From NCBI RefSeq assembly GCF_030818415.1, contig NZ_JAUTAE010000001.1:2153501-2217500 (forward strand): DNA of 64,000 nt, written 5' to 3'. Of this stretch, positions 10,091-16,687 are shown piece after piece. Made by a program: the position numbers and the translations under genes. This stretch comes from Sphingomonas sp. SORGH_AS_0950 (lineage in GTDB: Bacteria > Pseudomonadota > Alphaproteobacteria > Sphingomonadales > Sphingomonadaceae). Within the stretch, counting starts at the first letter, position 1, and every line of letters starts with the position of its first letter. Under the pieces are notes generated by a model, which saw only the letters and a program-made list of their open reading frames with translations, did no database searches and was not told where the DNA came from.

Positions 10091-10170
10091 GCGAAACGTT
10101 ACGACCCCCAGAAAAGACGCAACTCTTTTCACCTGTCCGGTTAGACCGCGATTCGATACGGCGAAACGTT
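10091..10170. repeat. Two GCGAAACGTT direct repeats 70 bp apart
   Basis: The 10-mer GCGAAACGTT occurs at 10091-10100 and again at 10161-10170, between egtD and the ferritin-like operon. Each holds the palindromic core AACGTT. They are placed where an upstream regulator of the ferritin-like genes would bind. Confidence 0.5.
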
Positions 10171-11147
10171 CAGGGAGCAAGACGAACCGATTGCGCCTCG
10201 GCGAGATAGACCGCGAACATGTCGTCCGGATCGCTCCATTGCGCGACCGGAGTCCAGCCGCCCGCGCGCAGCAGGATCTTGGCGTCGCGGGGGCCGTATT
10301 TGTGGCTGTTCTCGGTGTGGATCGTCTCGCCCGCGGCCATGGCGAAGGGGCGGCCCTCGATAGTGAAGGCGACATCGCGGGTCGCGGCCAGGTGCATCTC
10401 GATTCGCGAGCGATCGTCGTTCCACACCGCGCGGTGGCGGAACGCCTCGACTGGGATGGTGCCGTCCAGCTCGCGGTTGATCCGGTCGAGCAGGTTGCGG
10501 TTGAACGCCGCCGTCACGCCCTGCGCATCGTCATAGGCGGGGACCAGGATCTCGCTGGACTTGGCGCGGTCCATCCCGATCAGCAGCATCGCCCCCTCAC
10601 CCAGCGAACCGCGCATCGCGCGCAGCAGGTCGGTCGCCATGGCGGGCGTCATGTTGCCGATGGTCGAGCCGGGGAAGAAGCCCAGCTTCGGCGCCTCCGC
10701 CACCATCGCGGGTAGCGTCAGCGGGTGCATGAAATCCCCCTCCAGCGGATGGATGGGCAGGTCGGGAAAGGCCTGTTGCAGATTGCGCGCGGATTCGCGC
10801 AGGAAGTCGCCCGAAATGTCGATCGGCACATAGGCCGACGGTTCGACGCAGCGCAGCAGCACCGGCGTCTTGGTCGAGGAGCCCGATCCGAACTCGACCA
10901 CCGCGCGCCCCTTGCCGACATGCGCGACGAGGTCGGGGCAGATGGTCTTCAGGATCGCGGTCTCGGCGCGGGTGGGATAATATTCGGGCAGGTCGGTGAT
11001 CGCCTCGAACAGCTCGGACCCCTTGCGGTCATAGAACCAGCGGGCGGGGATGGCGCGGGGGCGGCGCTCCAGTCCGGCAAGGACATCGGCGCGGAAGGCG
11101 GGATCGGTCAGCGACATCTGACCATCCTCGATCTCGGGCTTCAGCAT
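10170..11147 (-). CDS. egtD: L-histidine N-alpha-methyltransferase (ergothioneine biosynthesis)
   Basis: A 325-residue SAM-dependent enzyme that trimethylates histidine to hercynine, the first step of ergothioneine synthesis. Features: IPARWFYDRKGSELFEAIT at the N-terminus, SAM-binding VVEFGSGSSTKTPVLL, the FFPGSTIGNM segment, GMDRAKS, and the substrate-binding region HTENSHKYG. The length matches EgtD (about 320). It starts 2 bases after egtB stops, so the two are co-transcribed. Confidence 0.96.
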   Translation of the reverse strand: MLKPEIEDGQMSLTDPAFRADVLAGLERRPRAIPARWFYDRKGSELFEAITDLPEYYPTRAETAILKTICPDLVAHVGKGRAVVEFGSGSSTKTPVLLRCVEPSAYVPIDISGDFLRESARNLQQAFPDLPIHPLEGDFMHPLTLPAMVAEAPKLGFFPGSTIGNMTPAMATDLLRAMRGSLGEGAMLLIGMDRAKSSEILVPAYDDAQGVTAAFNRNLLDRINRELDGTIPVEAFRHRAVWNDDRSRIEMHLAATRDVAFTIEGRPFAMAAGETIHTENSHKYGPRDAKILLRAGGWTPVAQWSDPDDMFAVYLAEAQSVRLAP

Positions 11148-11149
11148 GA

Positions 11150-12421
11150 TTACAGGTCCTTTGCCAGACGGACGCCGGTGAACTGCCAGCGCTGATGGGG
11201 GTAGAAGAAGTTGCGATAGGAGGCGCGGGCATGGCCGCGCGGCGTCGCGCAGCTGCCGCCGCGCAGGACGAACTGCCCGTTCATGAACTTGCCATTATAT
11301 TCGCCGACCGCCCCCTCGACGGCGCGAAAGCCGGGATAGGGACGATAGGCGCTGCCGGTCCATTCCCAGACATCGCCGAAAAAGGCGGGGCCATGGGTCG
11401 CGGGACGCGGCTCGACCGCGCCGCCCGCCTCCATCTGATTGCCCCCCGCCGGATCATGCGCGGCGGCGGCGGCTTCCCACTCCATCTCGGTCGGCAGCCG
11501 CGCGCCCGCCCAGCTGGCAAAGGCATCCGCCTCGTAGAAGCTGACATGCGTCACCGGGGCGGCGGGATCGACCGCGCGGCGGCCGTCCAGCCCGAAACGG
11601 GTCCAGCCGCCGTCGCGCTCTTCCCAATAAAGCGGTGCGGCGATCCCCTCTCCCTTCACCCAGGCCCAGCCGTCCGACAGCCAGAGCCGGGGATCGTGGT
11701 AACCGCCATCGGCGATGAACTGCATCCATTCGGCATTGGTGACCGAGCGATCGGCGATGGCATGGCGATGGAGCAGAACGTCGTGGCGCGGCCCCTCGCA
11801 GTCGAAGGCGAAGCCCTGTCCGTCATGGCCGATCCGGACCACGCCCGCCTGCCCCTCGATCCAGCCGATCGGGCCGGGCATCGCGACGGGGGCCTTGGGC
11901 TCGGGCGGATAGAGCGCGGGCTCCAGCGGGTTTTCGGAGAAGAGGTGCAGGATGTCGGTGACGAACAGCTCCTGATGCTGCTCCTCGTGATGGCATCCCA
12001 GCGCGACCAGCTCGCGCGCCGCGTCGGGCAGGTCGGGCAGCGCCGCCAGCAGCGCGGCATCGACATGCGCGCGGTACGCCCGCACCTCGTCCAGCGTCGG
12101 GCGGGTGATCATCCCGCGACGATGGCGCGCGTGGCGTTTGCCCTCCGCCTCGTAATAGCTGTTGAACAGGAAGGGAAAGCGCGGATCGTGCAGCCGATAG
12201 TCCGGCACATGGTCGCGCAGCACGAACGTCTCGAAGAACCAGGTCGTGTGCGCCATGTGCCACTTGGCGGGCGAGGCGTCGGGCATCGACTGCACGGTCG
12301 CGTCGGCGTCGGACAGCGGCTCGGCCAGCGACAGGGTCAGCGCGCGGACGGCGCGATAGCGGGATGCCAGTTCGTCGGCAGGCGTCGGCGCCGTCGCGGA
12401 CGACGGTACGAAGGTCGGCAT
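11150..12421 (-). CDS. egtB: Ergothioneine biosynthesis sulfoxide synthase
   Basis: A 423-residue non-heme iron enzyme that joins hercynine to a thiol donor (gamma-glutamylcysteine or cysteine). The DinB-like N-terminal domain has the iron ligands: WHMAHTTWFFETF and the HxxxHxE motif in GCHHEEQHQEL. The C-terminal FGE-sulfatase domain contains PVTHVSFYEADAFASWAGAR, LPTEMEWEAA, GDVWEWTGSAY and VLRGGSCATP. With egtD it forms the two-gene ergothioneine set; no egtA, egtC or egtE is nearby, so the final C-S lyase must be encoded elsewhere. Confidence 0.96.
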   Translation of the reverse strand: MPTFVPSSATAPTPADELASRYRAVRALTLSLAEPLSDADATVQSMPDASPAKWHMAHTTWFFETFVLRDHVPDYRLHDPRFPFLFNSYYEAEGKRHARHRRGMITRPTLDEVRAYRAHVDAALLAALPDLPDAARELVALGCHHEEQHQELFVTDILHLFSENPLEPALYPPEPKAPVAMPGPIGWIEGQAGVVRIGHDGQGFAFDCEGPRHDVLLHRHAIADRSVTNAEWMQFIADGGYHDPRLWLSDGWAWVKGEGIAAPLYWEERDGGWTRFGLDGRRAVDPAAPVTHVSFYEADAFASWAGARLPTEMEWEAAAAAHDPAGGNQMEAGGAVEPRPATHGPAFFGDVWEWTGSAYRPYPGFRAVEGAVGEYNGKFMNGQFVLRGGSCATPRGHARASYRNFFYPHQRWQFTGVRLAKDL

Positions 12422-12461
12422 TCGGCTGCTCCCCGGATTGCGGGGAACAGCGACCGGCCCG

Positions 12462-13025
12462 TTACCGTCTCGCCCGCACCCCTCCTGGAACCCAAAGAAC
12501 GTCCGATGCGCCGTTTTTGTTCACCACCCGTGCCGCGACGAACAGCCAGTCCGACAGGCGGTTGAGGTAGGCGAGGGCGGACGGATTGGTCGCCTCATGC
12601 TCCGAAAGCGCGACGCCCGCCCGCTCGGCCCGCCGGGTGATCGCGCGCGCCAGATGCAGGTGCGCCGCCGCCGGCGTGCCGCCGGGCAGGATGAAGCTGG
12701 TCAGCGGTGCCAGCTGCGCGTTCATCGCGTCGATCTCGTCCTCCAGCCGCGCGACTTGTTCGGGCAGGATGCGCAGCGCCCCCTCGACATGGTCGGGCGT
12801 GGCGAGATCGGCGCCCAGGTCGAACAAGTCGTTCTGGATCCGCGTCAGCTGCTCGGCGAGCGGTCCCTCCATGCTCAGCAACGCGACGCCGATCGCGCTG
12901 TTCGCCTCGTCCACCTCGCCGATCGCGATCAGCCGCGCATCCGCCTTGGACCGGCGCGACCCGTCGACCAGCCCGGTCGTGCCCGCATCGCCGGTGCGGG
13001 TGTAGATCTTCGTCAGCTTGACCAT
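12462..13025 (-). CDS. Cob(I)yrinic acid a,c-diamide adenosyltransferase, PduO type
   Basis: A 187-residue protein that makes adenosylcobalamin from cob(I)alamin and ATP. The ATP-binding N-terminus YTRTGDAGTTGL is diagnostic for the PduO/MMAB family, followed by IGEVDEANSAIG, FDLGADLATP, and the helix HLHLARAITRRAERA that carries key Arg and Glu residues. It is the first gene after egtB on the same strand, 40 bases away, and overlaps nothing. The following small membrane protein ends 4 bases before its start. Confidence 0.95.
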   Translation of the reverse strand: MVKLTKIYTRTGDAGTTGLVDGSRRSKADARLIAIGEVDEANSAIGVALLSMEGPLAEQLTRIQNDLFDLGADLATPDHVEGALRILPEQVARLEDEIDAMNAQLAPLTSFILPGGTPAAAHLHLARAITRRAERAGVALSEHEATNPSALAYLNRLSDWLFVAARVVNKNGASDVLWVPGGVRARR

Positions 13026-13029
13026 CGGA

Positions 13030-13257
13030 TCAGGTCCGCCCCGCCAGGAACAGCAGCAGCACGACGATGGTGATCGCCAGCGCCTGGAAGAAGATGCGCT
13101 GCTGCATCATCCGGTTGGATTTCAGCTGCGACGCGGTCGGCCCCTCGCCCTTCGCCTCCGCCGTGGCTTCCTGCAAAAAGGTGATGATGCCGCGCACCAG
13201 CGCGACCAGGGTGGCGAGCATCGCCGCGATCAGCAGGATCACGAGAAATGTGGTCAT
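13030..13257 (-). CDS. Small two-helix membrane protein (HIG1-like)
   Basis: A 75-residue protein with two transmembrane segments (about residues 2-28 and 55-72) and a short charged connecting loop (SQLKSNRMMQQRIFFQ). The pattern resembles HIG1-domain or twin-transmembrane proteins that are common next to cobalamin adenosyltransferase genes in alphaproteobacteria. Function unknown; respiratory supercomplex assembly is the role of eukaryotic HIG1 relatives. The ATG at 13257 is chosen because the longer reading frame adds low-complexity Arg-rich sequence. The gene ends 4 bases before the adenosyltransferase start, so the two are likely co-transcribed. Confidence 0.75.
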   Translation of the reverse strand: MTTFLVILLIAAMLATLVALVRGIITFLQEATAEAKGEGPTASQLKSNRMMQQRIFFQALAITIVVLLLFLAGRT

Positions 13258-13267
13258 GGCGCGGAGC

Positions 13268-14135
13268 TTACGCCTCCCCCAGCCGAAATCCAGCGGGAAG
13301 CATATTGCGGCGCAGCGCGTCCGCCAGCGCGCGACCATCCTCGCCGCCCTCGCGCATCGCGGCCAGCGCAGGCGCGCCGTGGCGCTTGGCGAGCCGCTGG
13401 CCATCGGCGCCCAGGATCAGCGGATGATGATGATAGAGCGGCGTCGGCAGGCCGAGCAGCGCCTGGAGCAGCCGGTGGACATGGGTGGCGTCGAACAGGT
13501 CGACCCCGCGCACCACAATGGGTGACGCCCTGCGCGGCATCGTCGACCGTCACCGCCAGATGATAGCTGGCGGGCGCATCCTTGCGCGCCAGGATCACGT
13601 CGCCATGCGCCAGCGGATCGCCGGCGACGATGCCCGCGCGGTCGTCCTGCCAGCTCAGCGGCCCCGTGCGTCCGGCGGCGCGCGCCATGTCGAGACGCCA
13701 GCCATGCGGCATCGCCATCCGCGCGGCGCGCACCTCGGGGGGCAGATGGCGGCACGTCCCCGGATAGACCGCCACGGCCCCATGCGGCGCCGACAGGCTG
13801 GCGGCGATCTCGGCACGGGTGCAGAAACAGGGATAGAGCAGATCGGCCAGGCGCGCCTGCGCCGCCGCATACAGGTCCAGCCGCTCCGACTGGAAGGATA
13901 GATCGTCCCATTCCAGCCCCAGCCATTCCAGGTCGCGCAGGATCGTGTCGACATGTTCGGGTCGGCTGCGCGTGCCGTCGATATCCTCGATGCGCAGCAG
14001 GAAGCGCCCGCCGCCCGCGCGCGCCAGATCGTGCGCGCGCACCGCCGACAGCGCATGGCCCAGATGCAGCCGCCCGGTCGGGCTGGGCGCGAACCGCGTG
14101 ACGGGGCGGGTGGCGGGCGGGTGGGCTCCGCTCAT
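13268..14135 (-). pseudogene. gluQ: Glutamyl-Q tRNA(Asp) synthetase, frameshifted
   Basis: The 5' part encodes a class I glutamyl-tRNA synthetase-like fold without the anticodon domain: RFAPSPTGRLHLGHALSA (HIGH-type motif), LLRIEDIDGTRS and a zinc-site CFCTRAEIAASL. At about 13517 an extra A (plus strand) shifts the frame: the upstream frame reads [10 protein letters not shown] and then turns to Arg-rich nonsense, while [20 protein letters not shown] and the KLAKRHG-type region continue in the frame that ends at 13268. Without that base the protein would be about 288 residues, the normal GluQ-RS length. This is either a true pseudogene or a sequencing error. The product would put glutamate on queuosine of tRNA-Asp. 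Confidence 0.85.
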
Positions 14136-14245
14136 CGCCCGCCCCCTTGACCGCGTTTCCCATCCCATGTTCTCATAGCGTCCAGTGTCATAGCCATGTC
14201 ACGCGCCTGCGCGAATAGCGTCGGCGTACCACGAAGGGAGGAGCT

Positions 14246-14812
14246 GTGTTTCATCCCGACCTGATCCGACACCCGGACAGTTGTCCGGCACTTGTGCTGA
14301 ATGCGGACTATACGCCGCTGTCCTATTATCCGCTGTCGGTCTGGCCCTGGCAGACCGCGGTGAAGGCCGTGTTCCTCGACCGGGTGGATATCGTCGCCCA
14401 TTATGAGCGCGAGGTGCGCAGCCCGACCGCCAAGGTCAAGCTGCCCTCGGTCATCGCGCTCAAGCAATTCGTGAAGCCGTCGCAATTTCCGGCCTTCACC
14501 CGCTTCAACCTGTTCCTGCGCGACCGCTTCTCCTGCCAATATTGCGGGTCGCATCGCGACCTGACCTTCGACCATGTCATCCCGCGCGCCCAAGGGGGCC
14601 GGACGACCTGGGAGAATGTCGTCACCGCCTGCGCGCCGTGCAATCTGAAGAAGGGCGGGCGCACCCCGCGCCAGGCCGGAATGCCGCTGCATATCGAGCC
14701 GATCCGCCCGACAAACTGGCATTTACAGGAACATGGGCGCAGCTTCCCGCCCAATTATCTGCATGAAACATGGCACGACTGGCTGTACTGGGACGTTGAG
14801 CTGGAAGCGTAA
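14246..14812 (+). CDS. HNH endonuclease family protein
   Basis: A 188-residue protein with GTG start and GGAGGAG ribosome site 3 bases upstream. The HNH core has two CxxC zinc pairs (CQYCGSH and CAPCNLKKGGRT) flanking FDHVIPRAQGGRTTWENVV. The N-terminal half (LVLNADYTPLSYYPLSVWPW) is typical of a widely conserved alphaproteobacterial protein, unlike phage HNH nucleases. Its in vivo substrate is not known. It is divergent from the gluQ pseudogene and 18 bases before the EF-hand lipoprotein gene. Confidence 0.9.
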   Translation: MFHPDLIRHPDSCPALVLNADYTPLSYYPLSVWPWQTAVKAVFLDRVDIVAHYEREVRSPTAKVKLPSVIALKQFVKPSQFPAFTRFNLFLRDRFSCQYCGSHRDLTFDHVIPRAQGGRTTWENVVTACAPCNLKKGGRTPRQAGMPLHIEPIRPTNWHLQEHGRSFPPNYLHETWHDWLYWDVELEA

Positions 14813-14830
14813 CGAACCTGGGAGTCGGCG

Positions 14831-15277
14831 ATGCGGGAATGGGCGATAGGCCTCGGGATGGTGGCGATGCTGGCGACGACGGCCTGCGGCAAGAAGGAAG
14901 AGAATCGCGCCGAAGCCGATCGCGCCGCCGCCAAGGCGGGCTTCGTCCCTCCCTCGGTCACGTCCCGCGTCGATTTCGGCAGCATGATGGCGCGCCGCTT
15001 CCGCGAACTCGACCGCGACGGCAACGACATCATCACCGCCGACGAAATGCCCGCGAGCCGTTCGCGCTTGTGGGAGCTGGATCGCAACAAGGACGGCGAG
15101 ATCACCGAAAGCGAGTTTTTCGAGGGGATGCTGGCGCGCTTCGACCGGATGGACCTGAACCGCGACGGCACCGTCACCTCCGAGGAACGCGAGGCGTCGC
15201 GCACCGAGCGCCCCGCAACCCCGACCAACCCGGTCGCGACGGGTGCGACCAGCGGCGCGCCGGGGAATATGAACTGA
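14831..15277 (+). CDS. EF-hand domain lipoprotein
   Basis: A 148-residue protein with lipoprotein signal MREWAIGLGMVAMLATTAC (lipobox TTAC). Three calcium-binding loops follow: DRDGNDIITADE, DRNKDGEITESE and DLNRDGTVTSEE, with Asp/Asn at the usual ligand positions and Glu at position 12 of each. The C-terminus is Pro/Thr-rich. It should bind calcium at the cell envelope; a partner is not evident. It follows the HNH gene by 18 bases and may share its transcript. Confidence 0.9.
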   Translation: MREWAIGLGMVAMLATTACGKKEENRAEADRAAAKAGFVPPSVTSRVDFGSMMARRFRELDRDGNDIITADEMPASRSRLWELDRNKDGEITESEFFEGMLARFDRMDLNRDGTVTSEEREASRTERPATPTNPVATGATSGAPGNMN

Positions 15278-15322
15278 GCCGCAGGGCGGCGGCGCCCGCT
15301 CGTCCGCCGCGCCGCTTCCGCG

Positions 15323-15940
15323 TCAACAGGGATCGGCGCTGGGGAGGAACGGCCCCGATCGGTCCCGCTCGCCGTCATGCACCGGATCGATCGCCAGCAC
15401 GAGGCGGCGACCGCCACCGGGCGGCGCACGGTGGAGGACCCTGGGCGGGTCGAGCAGCATCCGCCCCTTGAACACGCCCACCGCCCCGGTCGGCACCTCG
15501 CAGATCGCGTCGGGCCCCTCGGCGCAGCACCATTGGAGGCCGGGGCCGATATAGGTGCATCGCAGCGCGATGGGGGAGCGGTCGGCGTGGAACTGGTGGC
15601 CGGTCCCGCCCTGGCCGACCGCGAGCCGGACGCGCAGGCGATCCTCGCCGGTCAGCGCGGCGAGACGCCGGACGAGACGGTCGATGTCCACCCCCAGCAT
15701 CTCGCGCACCGCCCGCGCATATCCCGCCGCGCGCAAGGCGGCGTCCACCGACCCGCCGAGATCGGTCTCGACCGACAGGCTGTCGACACCGTCCAGGTCG
15801 AGCGCGTCCAGCGCCGCCCGGAGCGGCGGGGGCAAGCGACGCCACCAGATGGCCAGAGCCGTATCGGGCCGCGCGATATGATCGAGCAGCGCGCTATCGC
15901 CACCGATGGCGACCCGCCGCGCCATGCCGATCGCGGTCAT
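15323..15940 (-). CDS. DUF1826 domain-containing protein
   Basis: A 205-residue protein matching DUF1826: ALAIWWRRLPPPLRAALDAL, DRLRVRLAV, the metal-site-like segment HQFHADRSPIALRCTYIGPG, QWCCAEG, and RVLHRAPPGGGRRLVLAIDP. Function is unknown. In other bacteria the gene is often under Zur control and near zinc-homeostasis genes; no such neighbour is visible here. The start at ATG 15940 avoids an unconserved Cys/Arg-rich extension. It ends 45 bases from the convergent EF-hand gene and starts 10 bases after the NTF2-like gene ends. Confidence 0.83.
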   Translation of the reverse strand: MTAIGMARRVAIGGDSALLDHIARPDTALAIWWRRLPPPLRAALDALDLDGVDSLSVETDLGGSVDAALRAAGYARAVREMLGVDIDRLVRRLAALTGEDRLRVRLAVGQGGTGHQFHADRSPIALRCTYIGPGLQWCCAEGPDAICEVPTGAVGVFKGRMLLDPPRVLHRAPPGGGRRLVLAIDPVHDGERDRSGPFLPSADPC

Positions 15941-15950
15941 CGCCCCGGCG

Positions 15951-16415
15951 TTACGGCTGATAGGGCAGCGACGACTGGTGAAGGATGATCCGCACCCTCC
16001 CATCCTCGCATTGCTTGAACACGAAGCTCTTGTTCACGAAGATATGGCTGTCATCCTCGCCGATGAAGTGCACGTTGCACTGCACGATCGCCAGGTCGCC
16101 GTGCAGGATATAGTCGAGCTTGCTGTACCAGACCTTCACCCAGGGCTTCAGCTTGAACCCCTTGTCGTCGGGAAAGTCCGCATTGCCGCCGATGAAATAG
16201 GCGAGCGCCCCCTCCTTGGTCGGGCGATAGGTCTTCGCGCCGAAGGTCAGCGTCGGCTTGAACAGCACCTTGCCATGGTCGTAATCGTAATTGTCGCTCA
16301 GGATCCGGGACGCGAAGGCCCCGACGTCGCCGCCCTCGGCATGAACCCGGCCGACCGCCACCACATTGTCGCACCAGGTCTGTAGCGCCGTGTGGACCAG
16401 CTCTTCGGTGAACAT
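15951..16415 (-). CDS. NTF2-like (SnoaL/CaMKII-association type) protein
   Basis: A 154-residue protein with a predicted cone-shaped NTF2-like fold: MFTEELVHTALQTWCDNVVA helix, then SDNYDYDHGKVLFKPTLTFG, ALAYFIGGNADFPDDKGFKL, and terminal strands IFVNKSFVFKQCEDGRVRII. Relatives are sometimes mislabelled phosphoribosyl-AMP cyclohydrolase, but no HisI cysteine/histidine set is present. The substrate is unknown. The ATG at 16415 has AGGAACG just upstream. It lies directly upstream of the DUF1826 gene and may be co-transcribed with it. Confidence 0.7.
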   Translation of the reverse strand: MFTEELVHTALQTWCDNVVAVGRVHAEGGDVGAFASRILSDNYDYDHGKVLFKPTLTFGAKTYRPTKEGALAYFIGGNADFPDDKGFKLKPWVKVWYSKLDYILHGDLAIVQCNVHFIGEDDSHIFVNKSFVFKQCEDGRVRIILHQSSLPYQP

Positions 16416-16506
16416 CGTTCCTGCCTTTCTCCAATGGTCGGGATGCCGTTCGCGACCACGCGGGAGCGCGTCGACCAACCAGCATCCCGGCCCGCTTTTG
16501 CCCTTT

Positions 16507-16523
16507 ATGATATTACATATCAT
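16507..16523. promoter_or_regulatory. Palindrome between divergent genes (possible operator)
   Basis: ATGATAT-TAC-ATATCAT is a perfect 7+3+7 dyad, AT-rich in otherwise GC-rich DNA, 92 bases upstream of the NTF2-like gene and 165 bases upstream of ppc. Confidence 0.4.
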
Positions 16524-16633
16524 CGCTGGTCTGTAAGGAAATCTTGCTGCGGCGGACACTTCGACAAGCGACGCGCCCCACCGCATGCCAGCACGCAATT
16601 TTGCAGTCCGATGACACAGGATATTATACCAAA

Positions 16634-16648
16634 ATTGCGGTCCGCAAT
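16634..16648. promoter_or_regulatory. Palindrome upstream of ppc (possible operator)
   Basis: ATTGCGG-T-CCGCAAT is a perfect 7+1+7 dyad 39 bases upstream of the ppc start, where a repressor or activator could act on the promoter. Confidence 0.4.
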
Positions 16649-16687
16649 CGGTTGACGCCCGCCCTATTGCGTTGCAGCAATGCGCGC

